11,696 nucleotides of DNA from an uncultured Lachnospiraceae bacterium. Its GTDB lineage: Bacteria > Bacillota_A > Clostridia > Lachnospirales > Lachnospiraceae. The translations under genes were made by a program, and so were the position numbers. The stretch spans positions 1-11,696 of the forward strand of contig CADBQK010000514.1 of assembly GCA_902796775.1 (NCBI GenBank). The letters are read 5' to 3'. Under the pieces are notes generated by a model. The model saw only the letters and a program-made list of their open reading frames with translations. It did not search any database and had not been told where the DNA came from. Below, piece by piece: positions 1 through 6,870 of this stretch (the first letter of the stretch is position 1; each line of letters begins with the position of its first letter).

Positions 1-352
1 TGCTGCCATAATAATCCCTTAATGCCAGATATGCTTCCAATGTTGTGACCAGCAGGTAACTGTCTTTGCCCTGAATATCGATCTGTCCATCATCCGCGGT
101 AAAATATGTCCACGGTCCCTGGACAGTCTGGTATGTCCTGCTTTCAATGACCTGTCCTGCCGCCTGCATCTGCTGGAATCTCTCATTTGAAACAAACAGA
201 TACTCCCTGCCATCGGCCTCTGAGCTGCGCATCGGTCTCGTTGTGTACGGAATCACCTTGCGCAGCGACAAACCGGCATCTCTTGTCAGTTCTCGGTAGA
301 TACTGTCTTTACCGGATGAACTTTTGCCCATTAAACAATATAAGCTGCTCAT
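1..352 (-). CDS. Guanylate kinase-like protein (3' end outside window)
   Basis: This is the N-terminal 117 residues of a guanylate-kinase-fold protein; the C-terminus lies beyond position 1. Visible features are an N-terminal P-loop (G9-KSSS-G14-K15-D16-S17) and a GMP-binding-type segment with TTRP at 37-40, R39, R42, E45 and Y51 in a 'SSEADGREY' context. E70 is a plausible further GMP contact. Family knowledge: guanylate kinases phosphorylate GMP to GDP with ATP. The P-loop is not the canonical GPSGAGKST; Asp replaces the usual Ser/Thr after the invariant Lys. This may therefore be a paralogue of the housekeeping Gmk rather than the essential enzyme. The start is the ATG at 352-350, which overlaps the decarboxylase stop as ATGA and suggests translational coupling. 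B. subtilis has an analogous pair, a decarboxylase (yaaO) next to a nucleotide kinase (tmk). Kinase fold is fairly sure; substrate is not. Confidence 0.82.
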   Translation of the reverse strand, partial: MSSLYCLMGKSSSGKDSIYRELTRDAGLSLRKVIPYTTRPMRSSEADGREYLFVSNERFQQMQAAGQVIESRTYQTVQGPWTYFTADDGQIDIQGKDSYLLVTTLEAYLALRDYYGS

Positions 353-1890
353 TGTATCACTCTGACCCTGCCATCCAGGACACCGCTTACTTCAAGTCCT
401 GCACAGCGCCATTCCTGTATTCTCTCTGCTGCCTGCCCGGACAGAATCTCTCCGGGCGTTACTAGAGGGATCCCCGGCGGATACAGATAAATGTAATCCG
501 CACAAATACGGCCCTCTGCTTCCTGCAGGGATACGATTTGCGTTTTTCTCCAGGAGGCTTCTCCTATAGGCAGAGCTGCCTTTAAAACAGGAAGCATCGG
601 AAACTTTTTCCCATTATAACAGCCCTGCAGCCCCAGAGTATCCTCTGAAGCCTCTGCACGGTATACCTTTCTATCTTTGCCTGTTTTAACGATATCTGCC
701 CCGACAGCCCTGTCTGCTGCCAGAAATGCTTCCCGGACCCGAGACAGACCCTCTGCATCATCTCCGACAGTGGTTATACCCAGTACATAATCGCTGCTTT
801 CCATCTCCAGCTGGATATGATATTTTTCAAGCAGCAGCCGATAGAGCCAGTCACCGCTTTTGCCTGTCCCCCTGCAGGAAATGACCAGTTTGGAGGGGTC
901 ATAACCGCAGCTGCCCGGATATTCCAGATCTTCCGGGGCAAATAGATGCAGATACTGCATCTCCTTTAATCCCCGGCGCAATGTCTCCAGTCTGCTCACA
1001 TAACTCTCAAAAAGCTGTTTCCCCTCTTCTTCCAGCAAATGCATGCATCCGTCAATACTTCCCATCAGCAGATAGGAAGGACTGCTGGTCTGGAAAACGC
1101 CCAGCATCTTATGAAGGCGGTTCCTGTCTACAAGATCACCATTGACATGAAGAAGAGAGCTCTGCGTCAGTGCCGGCAGTGTCTTATGACAGCTCTGCAC
1201 TACGATATCTGCTCCTGCATCAAGAGCGCTCTGCGGAAAAGCAGAGGAAAAACGAAGATGAGCGCCATGCGCTTCATCGACTATGACCGGAATCCCTTTC
1301 GCATGCGCTGCCGCACAGATTCCCTGAATATCCGAAACTACACCATCAAAAGTAGGAGATGTGATGACAACTGCCCGGATCTGATCGTCTGCAGATGAAC
1401 ACAGACTCTCCCCGGATGATCTGCCCGGATCCGGACACTCCCCGGATCCGGAAAGTGCCTTCCGGACATCCTCACCGGATATCCCCTCCAGGATTCCGTA
1501 TTTCCTGTTTATGTACGGATACAGATAGCGGGGGAACAGGTTCCCGATCTCAAGAGCATGATAGACAGCTTTATGACACCCCCGGGAAAGCAGGATCCCG
1601 CTTCCCGGTCTGCAGACACTTAAAATCGCAGCCAGCAGCCCGCCGCTGCTGCCATTGACCAGAAATGCTGTCTCAGAGGAACCATACAGCCGAGCAGCAT
1701 ACTCCTGTGCTTCCCGTATCACTCCCCTGGCATCATGCAGGTTGTCAAATCCTTCGATTTCCGTAATATCCATACGGCAGACGGTTTCCAGCTCTTCGGG
1801 AATCACACGCCTTTTATGTCCCGGCATATGCAGCGGGTACATATCTGTTTCCCCATATGCGGCAAGTTTCCCTGCCAATGTCTCAGTCAT
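349..1890 (-). CDS. PLP-dependent Orn/Lys/Arg decarboxylase family protein (YaaO/SpeA-like)
   Basis: This 513-residue protein belongs to the fold-type I Orn/Lys/Arg decarboxylase family, which decarboxylates a basic amino acid to a diamine or agmatine in the cytosol. The N-terminal PLHMPGHKR motif (19-27) is the family signature. D205 and H208 in VDEAHGAH are the residues expected to hold the PLP ring, and K236 in SCHKTLPALTQ is the expected Schiff-base lysine. A C-terminal domain with CADYIYLYPPGIPLVTPGE (about 463-481) matches the usual decarboxylase C-terminal motif. The protein is slightly longer than the roughly 480-490 residues typical of B. subtilis YaaO/SpeA; a Gly/Ser/Pro-rich insertion at about 147-168 accounts for much of this. 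GGGAG lies 5 nt upstream of the ATG, 17 nt after the hydrolase stop, so the two are co-transcribed. The substrate (Lys, Arg or Orn) cannot be read from sequence. Confidence 0.9.
   Translation of the reverse strand: MTETLAGKLAAYGETDMYPLHMPGHKRRVIPEELETVCRMDITEIEGFDNLHDARGVIREAQEYAARLYGSSETAFLVNGSSGGLLAAILSVCRPGSGILLSRGCHKAVYHALEIGNLFPRYLYPYINRKYGILEGISGEDVRKALSGSGECPDPGRSSGESLCSSADDQIRAVVITSPTFDGVVSDIQGICAAAHAKGIPVIVDEAHGAHLRFSSAFPQSALDAGADIVVQSCHKTLPALTQSSLLHVNGDLVDRNRLHKMLGVFQTSSPSYLLMGSIDGCMHLLEEEGKQLFESYVSRLETLRRGLKEMQYLHLFAPEDLEYPGSCGYDPSKLVISCRGTGKSGDWLYRLLLEKYHIQLEMESSDYVLGITTVGDDAEGLSRVREAFLAADRAVGADIVKTGKDRKVYRAEASEDTLGLQGCYNGKKFPMLPVLKAALPIGEASWRKTQIVSLQEAEGRICADYIYLYPPGIPLVTPGEILSGQAAERIQEWRCAGLEVSGVLDGRVRVIQ
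1411..1480. repeat. CCGGAT-rich short direct repeats inside the decarboxylase gene
   Basis: CCGGAT occurs at 1412, 1425, 1442 and 1475, with a further copy just outside at 1375. The 12-bp string CCCGGATCCGGA occurs twice exactly (1424-1435 and 1441-1452), 17 bp apart. On the coding strand this corresponds to the Gly/Ser/Pro-rich loop at about residues 147-160, which looks like a local expansion of a surface loop. The repeats stay in frame. Confidence 0.7.
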
Positions 1891-1907
1891 GTAAACTCCC
1901 GGGACAC

Positions 1908-2882
1908 CTACTGTGCCTCTTCCATTAGAAACTCATCAATAATCTGCGCCGTTTCTTCCATCTGCTCTATATGCGGCATGTCCCCGCATGCCAAAAGATA
2001 AGACTGCAGATTCCTGTAAAAATACCGGTATCCTTCAACAGTATGTGTTATATTCTCCGTCTCCCGGCCTCCGATCAGGCAGATAGGAGCGTGCAGATCT
2101 TTCAAAGCAAAGGTAAAAGGGATATCCGTAAAGCGTCCGATGACACTGGCCCTGGCAAAACGTGCAGCCGGTCCGCCCAGAAAAGCCGCTTCTCTGCGGA
2201 TATTTTCCTCTGCATTAGCTTCTCTGCCCGCAGGATCAGAAACTTGCCAAAGCATATCTGCCTGCTTCCTTTTCAGGAAAGAAACCAGGTAATCGATCAC
2301 ATAAATAGATGTCCCGACCAGCGGAAGCATCATCGCCTTGCTCAGCAGCCTCTCCCGCAGACTCACCTCTTTGGACATATGGCGGAAAGATTCCGGATTG
2401 ATTAAAACCAGCTTTCCGTAAAGCCCCGGACTGAGATGGCTTGCCATAACAGCAATGGTAGAAGAGATACCGCTTGTAACGATATCTGTCTTTTTTCCGA
2501 TCACTTTCTCGCAGAAAGCATTTATTCCTGCCGTATACAAATAGTTTGTATACAACATTTTCTCTTTATCCGAGCGTCCGCAGCCGGGAAGATCCACAAC
2601 ATAAATCTGGTAATGCTTTGCCAGCACATTGCGCAGACAATCCCATTCCCGTCCGCAACCATCTTCAGCCAGCTCATGGATCAGCAGCAGAGGAGTCCCT
2701 TCTCCACTCACCTCATAATAGATCCTGCCGAACTTCCAGTCAAAATACTGACCTTCCTGTACATTCAACAGTTTTTTGGCCGTCGCAAGATAAAAGGCGA
2801 CCTTGTTCATCACATAGGCAGCTGCCCCGGCAATGCCGGCATACAAAGCGGCAGCTCCCCAAATCCTGTGTTTTTTTTTCAT
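1908..2882 (-). CDS. Membrane-anchored alpha/beta-hydrolase
   Basis: This 324-residue protein starts with KKK-H-R followed by a hydrophobic segment (about 8-32, Ala/Gly rich), consistent with an N-terminal membrane anchor or uncleaved signal. The rest follows the alpha/beta-hydrolase pattern: a PLLLIHE strand-loop (64-70), VVDLPGCGRSD (95-105), a nucleophile elbow-like SGISST (137-142), with S140 as the likely nucleophile, and a late PHIEQ (303-307) with H304 as the likely catalytic His. Two family positions are eroded. The HG after the first strand is HE, and the usual Asp in 'GxxD' is not obvious in GGRETE (271-276), where a Glu might substitute. It is first in an operon with the decarboxylase and kinase-like genes. 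The ribosome binding site is weak. Substrate unknown; a catalytically weak or non-hydrolytic member is possible. Confidence 0.82.
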   Translation of the reverse strand: MKKKHRIWGAAALYAGIAGAAAYVMNKVAFYLATAKKLLNVQEGQYFDWKFGRIYYEVSGEGTPLLLIHELAEDGCGREWDCLRNVLAKHYQIYVVDLPGCGRSDKEKMLYTNYLYTAGINAFCEKVIGKKTDIVTSGISSTIAVMASHLSPGLYGKLVLINPESFRHMSKEVSLRERLLSKAMMLPLVGTSIYVIDYLVSFLKRKQADMLWQVSDPAGREANAEENIRREAAFLGGPAARFARASVIGRFTDIPFTFALKDLHAPICLIGGRETENITHTVEGYRYFYRNLQSYLLACGDMPHIEQMEETAQIIDEFLMEEAQ

Positions 2883-2927
2883 CTGCTTTTTTGCTCTTTC
2901 TTTCCATTATTTCAGGACAAAGGGGTT

Positions 2928-2955
2928 ATCATATGTTTTTGGATAAAAGCGTCAA
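2928..2955 (-). promoter_or_regulatory. Sigma-A-type promoter for the hydrolase-decarboxylase-kinase operon
   Basis: Read on the minus strand, TTGACG (2955-2950) is followed after 16 nt by TATGAT (2933-2928). The -10 lies about 45 nt upstream of the hydrolase ATG at 2882. Both hexamers are close to the sigma-A consensus, and the site lies in the only gap between the TPM gene and the hydrolase. This supports a transcription unit separate from the zinc-ribbon/TPM pair, although no convincing terminator is seen between them. Confidence 0.6.
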
Positions 2956-3011
2956 AAAGAATCCTGCCGCTTTCTGCTAAGCAGCTCCCTCAATCCTGCA
3001 AACACCTCGTC

Positions 3012-3836
3012 CTAGAAATGTCCGCTGCTTCCACCATGTGTTTCTCCGGAAGAACTGGTATGCGTCGAGCTGCCGCCTCCTGTACGTTCGCTCTTCTTTG
3101 GACGAGGGGTAACACTCAGCGCCTTGCGGATAAAACGACGATCTCCCTGCGCATGAAAACTCCCGGCCCGTACATAATTATCTGCCGAATATTTGCGTGC
3201 AACAGGTTTCAGCTCGCTCTTCATACCGCCGGTCACAACTCCCGCAGGAATAATACCCGCCAGCAGCGAGACCACAAGCTGGATCAGGCGGTCTATGGGA
3301 CCCTTCGGCTCCTTGGGCAAATTGCCGGTATCATAAGCTGCCCCTTTTCGGGCCTGTGTAATATACTGATCGCAAAGATCCGCAAACTTTGAAAACGCAC
3401 CGGCAAAATCACCGTCTGACAAAAATGGCTGGAAACGATCCTGGATATAATTGAGTCCTGCATCGGTAAACATTCCGATTGCGGAGCCATGTGTAGACAT
3501 CGCCCAGGCTCGTTCATTCATTCCGATCGCCAGCATTATGCCATCCTTGCCTGCTCCTGCGCCATATCCGTTGTTGTCATAATAATTATCTGCAAAATCC
3601 TGGGCGCTCATCCCGTCCATGGAATTGACTGTGACAATGGCCACATCGCATTCCTGCCGTGAACTGATCTCCTCCAGCTTAGCCAGAAGATTTTCCTTCT
3701 CTCCCTCGTCCAGCAGTCCTGCGTCATCGACAAGAAGCGGCTGCTGCCTCCCTTCAGCACGTACACTGATGACAGGCACCGCAAGAAGGAGGCACGCCAT
3801 CAGCACAGTAATCAACAGACTGATCTTTTTTCTCAT
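3012..3836 (-). CDS. TPM-domain protein, exported or membrane-anchored
   Basis: This is a 274-residue protein from the ATG at 3836. That start is preferred over the upstream in-frame ATG at 3902 because it begins a clean signal peptide (MRKK, hydrophobic 5-25, cleavage likely after VRA27), has a GGAGG-like site just upstream, and avoids overlapping the preceding gene. Residues about 34-160 match the TPM domain (Psb32/YgcG/MOLO-1 type): VDDAGLL near 36-42, then DVAIVTV, NNGYGAGAGKDGIMLAI and AFSKFADLC. A hydrophobic segment at about 184-203 is a probable membrane span. The tail is Gly/Ser/His rich and ends SSGHF, recalling the Gly/Ser tails of YgcG-like proteins. Family roles are poorly defined: phosphatase activity was reported for a plant member and others act in membrane protein maintenance. 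It lies 13 nt after the zinc-ribbon gene, so the two probably form an operon. Confidence 0.85.
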   Translation of the reverse strand: MRKKISLLITVLMACLLLAVPVISVRAEGRQQPLLVDDAGLLDEGEKENLLAKLEEISSRQECDVAIVTVNSMDGMSAQDFADNYYDNNGYGAGAGKDGIMLAIGMNERAWAMSTHGSAIGMFTDAGLNYIQDRFQPFLSDGDFAGAFSKFADLCDQYITQARKGAAYDTGNLPKEPKGPIDRLIQLVVSLLAGIIPAGVVTGGMKSELKPVARKYSADNYVRAGSFHAQGDRRFIRKALSVTPRPKKSERTGGGSSTHTSSSGETHGGSSGHF

Positions 3837-3849
3837 CTTCCGGCCCTCC

Positions 3850-4983
3850 CTACAGTATAAAACTCGAGATGATAAACACAATGACTGCAATAATACCGGC
3901 AATCGACCAGAAGTATTTCCGGCTCAGACTCTGGTCAACCGGAAGATTTCCGATGAATTTCCCGGTCTGCCCATTCATGGCAAAGGTATAGGTCTGTCCG
4001 TCCCAATTGGTATTGAGCATCCAGACAGGAAGCAATGCGTATTTCGCCTTGCTTTCTTTAATATCGATATGGATCCGGCTTGCACGGATAGATTCATACC
4101 CGTTAACCGTAGACTGGAATGCGGAAATAGCAGAATTTTTTGCTCGCTCCGAGATCCGTCCTACGCTCTCTTCAGCTGTCACATCATACTTGTCTGCAAA
4201 ATACCCTGCCAGATAAGCAGCTGAAAAATCAACAGCATCCTTATAATCAAAAGGTTCAATGGACTCCATCAGATCATCCGGCATTTTTTTGGATCCGTCC
4301 GCCGGAAGATTATCGAAACTGATATCTCTGTGCCGGTTCTCCTCGAAAAAAGAGGTCTCTATATAGTCATTGTCCTCATCATGCCACATCACGGATGTCG
4401 TACACTCATAATCAATATCTGCCTGTGCCTGCGCATCAAACAGCCAGAAAGGTACATAGATCCCCTTGATCTCATCAATGTGATGCCTGTCCTTAAAAAT
4501 CTTCGGCACCAGCTTTTTACCCTGGATATTCTGCTCAAACGCCGCAACCGCCGCGTTTTTATCTTTCTTAAAGGGAATGATCATATCCGGCTTGAGCGTA
4601 CCGGAAAGCTGCCCGGCCATGACGGTCTGATTCCCGCAGTACGGGCAAGTCGCCGCTGCCGTATTCGCATCACCAATGATCTCACCGCTGCAGGATGGGC
4701 AGCGGTAAACCTTCATGCTCTCCTGCTCACCTTCACCCCATCCGGTGCCGGCATCTGTCGACCATTCTCCGGAAAAGGATGCCTCGGCAGGTTTTTCTTC
4801 CTCAGCCTTTCCGCCTTCGTCACCTGTATTTGCTTCCTGAGCCTGCAGCTGTTCGTCGAGTTTTTCAAATTCAGCAATATCATAAGTAGAATCGCAGAAC
4901 GGGCAAACCAATTTCTGCGTCTTCGAGTCAAACTCCAGCGGTCCTCCGCATTTCGGACACTTGTACTGTACATTCTTAGCCAT
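3850..4983 (-). CDS. Tail-anchored double zinc-ribbon protein
   Basis: This 377-residue protein has two zinc-ribbon modules. The first has CPKC (9-12) and CPFC (27-30). The second has CPSC (95-98) and CPYC (113-116). Between them lies an acidic, low-complexity linker (about 40-90). A conserved-looking central region follows (KPDMIIPFKK at 131-140, GIYVPFWLFDAQAQADIDY at 174-192, YALLPVWMLN at 315-324). The C-terminus is a single hydrophobic helix (357-377) with nothing after it, as in tail-anchored membrane proteins. Clostridial homologues are usually annotated as TFIIB-type zinc-ribbon or primosomal N'-like proteins, but no helicase or transcription-factor domain is present here. The ATG has AGGAGG 8 nt upstream. 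Pairing with the TPM gene suggests a shared membrane task, which is unknown. Confidence 0.82.
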   Translation of the reverse strand: MAKNVQYKCPKCGGPLEFDSKTQKLVCPFCDSTYDIAEFEKLDEQLQAQEANTGDEGGKAEEEKPAEASFSGEWSTDAGTGWGEGEQESMKVYRCPSCSGEIIGDANTAAATCPYCGNQTVMAGQLSGTLKPDMIIPFKKDKNAAVAAFEQNIQGKKLVPKIFKDRHHIDEIKGIYVPFWLFDAQAQADIDYECTTSVMWHDEDNDYIETSFFEENRHRDISFDNLPADGSKKMPDDLMESIEPFDYKDAVDFSAAYLAGYFADKYDVTAEESVGRISERAKNSAISAFQSTVNGYESIRASRIHIDIKESKAKYALLPVWMLNTNWDGQTYTFAMNGQTGKFIGNLPVDQSLSRKYFWSIAGIIAVIVFIISSFIL

Positions 4984-5089
4984 CCTGTCAGCCTCCTCTC
5001 AAGAAACAGGATCCACGGAAATTCATTCCGGATCTCCGGTCCAGACTGCTGTTTTTATATACAACAGACATCAGGCCATACTTACTTGT

Positions 5090-5118
5090 ATTATACAAAA
5101 TAATTTGTCGTCATACAA
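5090..5118 (-). promoter_or_regulatory. Sigma-A-type promoter for zinc-ribbon/TPM operon
   Basis: On the minus strand, TTGTAT (5118-5113) is separated by exactly 17 nt from a perfect TATAAT (5095-5090), about 107 nt upstream of the zinc-ribbon ATG. The surroundings are AT-rich. This is the best promoter match in the window. Confidence 0.68.
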
Positions 5119-5216
5119 CATTTTTTAATCATTTTGTAACTTTTCGGAAATGACTGATCCTGTCAGCTATCCCCATCCCAAAACCGCTCCCAAAATTGTG
5201 CCCGTCCGCCAAACAG

Positions 5217-5244
5217 TTGAAGTTCCGCACGATTATGGTATACT
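5217..5244 (+). promoter_or_regulatory. Sigma-A-type promoter for the MATE gene
   Basis: TTGAAG (5217-5222) is followed after 16 nt by TATACT (5239-5244). A TG one base before the -10 gives an extended -10 (TGGTATACT). It leaves a leader of about 125 nt before the MATE ATG. Confidence 0.6.
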
Positions 5245-5374
5245 GATGAATGAAACGCAAAAGAGAGATTCTGCCTTTCTTTTTACAACACAGATTGTTT
5301 GATCGCAAGACAGAGAACATCACTCTGCAGAGCAGACTCGATACAGGATCACATGGATAAGGAGCGGATAGCAG

Positions 5375-6748
5375 ATGCAGGAGACAGTCTCTGATAAGTA
5401 TGATCTGACGAAGGGACCCATCCGGGGGAAGATGCTGCATTTTGCACTGCCTGTCTGTGCAGGCCAGCTCCTGCAGCAGCTGTACAACACGGTTGATGCC
5501 TGGGTCATCGGACAATTTGCGGATAATGATGCCTTTGCTGCGGTTAGTACGATGGGGATCGTAGTCTTTCTGATCATCGGTTTCTGTATCGGCATGTCCA
5601 TGGGCGGCAGTGTCATTATTTCCCGCTATTACGGATCAAAGGATCCGGATCTTACATCAAAAGCGATCCATTCCCATTATCTGATGGCTGCATTTGTCTC
5701 TGCAGGCGCCACTGTTCTGGGACTTATATTTGCTCCCCGGATTCTGGTCTGGATTGGAACACCGGCTTCGGTAATGCCCCATGCTAAGGCATATCTGATA
5801 ATCTATTTTGCAGGTGTCAGTACCGTCATCTTCTATAATATGGGAATGTCTGTCCTGCGTTCTCTGGGAGACAGCTTTCACCCGCTGTGTTACCTTATAT
5901 TTTCCACTTTTCTCAATATTCTTCTGGACCTGCTGTTTGTTGCCTGCCCTATCTTCAGATGGGGGGTTTCAGGTGCCGCGCTCGCTACAGTTATTTCCCA
6001 GGGCGTCAGTGCCATCCTCTGTATTACCAGGCAGATGAAACAGCGCGGATATATGCGTTTAACCCTTTCCGGTATCCGTCTGTATCCTTCTCTCTTAAGA
6101 GAAATGGCTCGTCTGGGACTGCCTTCAGGTATCCAGAATTCTGTTCTTACGATCGGTAATCTTGTTGTCCAGAAAAACGTAAATGCTTTCGGTACCTATG
6201 CCATGTCCGGCTTTGGTGCTTATGTTAAGATCGAATCCTTTGTTTTTGTACCGATTCTGTCCATGTCCCAGACACTTCCAACCTTCATCAGCCAGAATCT
6301 GGGAGCTGGCAGAAATGACCGTGCCAGAAGAGGAGCGATCTTCGGTACAGGCCTGGCTGTCATCTGTGCAGGTATCACAGGAGTCCTGATCAGTATCTGC
6401 AGCCCTGTTTTGCTTCGTATATTTATCCGGGATCCGCAGGCTCTTTCCTATGGAATCATGCACAGCCATATCGTTCCGCTGTTTTACGGTCTTCTGGCCT
6501 TTGCCCACTGCAGTGCAGGGATCCTGCGAGGGTGTAAAAGGGCTTTTTTTCCGATGCTCAATATGCTTATCTTCTGGTGCGCAGGCCGTGTCCTCTATGT
6601 CACCATAGCCATACAGATCAGGCCGGTTTTTACAACCATTTCCTGGGCTTATCCTCTTGCCTGGGGTGCAAGCGGCATCGTATTTCTGTACCTGCTGACG
6701 CGTCTGCCGGAATTAAAAGCTTCCGATTCATTTTCATCATCAATTTAA
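5375..6748 (+). CDS. MATE family multidrug/cation antiporter
   Basis: This 457-residue polytopic membrane protein has the length and pattern of MATE transporters, which export cationic drugs or metabolites driven by Na+ or H+. The N-terminal segment (about 17-45), with PVCAGQLLQQLYNTVDAWVIG, is the typical first MATE helix. The pattern recurs in the second half, where LGLPSGIQNSVLTIGNLVVQKNVNAFG (about 247-273) corresponds to the start of the C-terminal lobe. SQTLPTFISQNLGAGRNDRARRG (about 299-321) is the loop with the characteristic Q-N-x-G-A-G pattern. Roughly twelve hydrophobic segments are visible. AAGGAG lies 10 nt upstream of the ATG. It has its own promoter, no neighbouring regulator gene, and is divergent from the zinc-ribbon operon. 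Substrate not predictable. Confidence 0.93.
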   Translation: MQETVSDKYDLTKGPIRGKMLHFALPVCAGQLLQQLYNTVDAWVIGQFADNDAFAAVSTMGIVVFLIIGFCIGMSMGGSVIISRYYGSKDPDLTSKAIHSHYLMAAFVSAGATVLGLIFAPRILVWIGTPASVMPHAKAYLIIYFAGVSTVIFYNMGMSVLRSLGDSFHPLCYLIFSTFLNILLDLLFVACPIFRWGVSGAALATVISQGVSAILCITRQMKQRGYMRLTLSGIRLYPSLLREMARLGLPSGIQNSVLTIGNLVVQKNVNAFGTYAMSGFGAYVKIESFVFVPILSMSQTLPTFISQNLGAGRNDRARRGAIFGTGLAVICAGITGVLISICSPVLLRIFIRDPQALSYGIMHSHIVPLFYGLLAFAHCSAGILRGCKRAFFPMLNMLIFWCAGRVLYVTIAIQIRPVFTTISWAYPLAWGASGIVFLYLLTRLPELKASDSFSSSI

Positions 6749-6768
6749 AACCATCTTTCGTTATATAT

Positions 6769-6790
6769 AGCTAACCACTTATGGTTAGCT
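6769..6790. repeat. Perfect inverted repeat downstream of the MATE gene
   Basis: AGCTAACCA (6769-6777) and TGGTTAGCT (6782-6790) are exact inverted repeats with a 4-nt centre. No T-tract follows on either strand, so it is a poor intrinsic terminator. It resembles a dimeric repressor site more, especially given the adjacent second dyad sharing TGGTTA. Confidence 0.6.
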
Positions 6791-6791
6791 T

Positions 6792-6809
6792 AAATTGGTT
6801 AACCGATTT
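6792..6809. repeat. Second dyad centred on GGTTAACC
   Basis: Nine-base arms around the GGTTAACC core (6797-6804) match except for one T/G mismatch. The centre lies about 21 bp (two helical turns) from the centre of the dyad at 6769-6790, and both carry TGGTTA. It sits about 32 bp upstream of the proposed argS -35. A regulator binding both would face the same side of the helix. Confidence 0.5.
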
Positions 6810-6840
6810 TGAAAGGATTCTGCAGACATAGAAAAGCACC

Positions 6841-6870
6841 TTGCTTTCCCGTAAAAGCATGTGGTATGAT
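6841..6870 (+). promoter_or_regulatory. Probable argS promoter
   Basis: TTGCTT (6841-6846) is followed after 18 nt by TATGAT (6865-6870), with a TG one base upstream of the -10. It leaves a leader of about 185 nt. A perfect TATAAT at 7041-7046 lacks a -35 and lies too near the start codon to be preferred. Confidence 0.45.

Larger units (their letters stand above)
4984..5374. other. Divergent intergenic region between zinc-ribbon and MATE genes
   Basis: This 391-bp region holds the two outward-facing promoters listed separately and the ribosome binding sites of both genes. In the zinc-ribbon 5' leader there is an imperfect inverted repeat (5010-5034). GATC and CGGAA on the left pair with TTCCG and GATC on the right, with a 2-nt bulge and a 5-nt loop, upstream of the AGGAGG. 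The MATE leader (about 5250-5374) shows no recognisable riboswitch motif. A minus-strand open frame across 5129-5515 is judged a chance frame because it covers both promoters. Confidence 0.6.

Noticed and set aside
2436..3392. 318-codon open frame on the plus strand
   Set aside because: It lies antisense to the hydrolase and TPM genes, covers their intergenic promoter, has a Cys/His/Ser-rich composition with no domain, and lacks a credible ribosome binding site.
3837..3902. Upstream start for the TPM protein at 3902
   Set aside because: It would overlap the zinc-ribbon gene and put 22 residues in front of a clean signal peptide; the ATG at 3836 has a proper ribosome binding site.
4984..5374. 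Possible oriC at the strand switch
   Set aside because: No cluster of DnaA boxes (TTATCCACA type) and no AT-rich 13-mer array was found, and dnaA/dnaN/rpmH are absent. parS sites indicate proximity to the origin, not its presence here.
5129..5515. 128-codon minus-strand frame over the divergent region
   Set aside because: It covers two good promoters and the MATE start, and has no domain or ribosome binding site.
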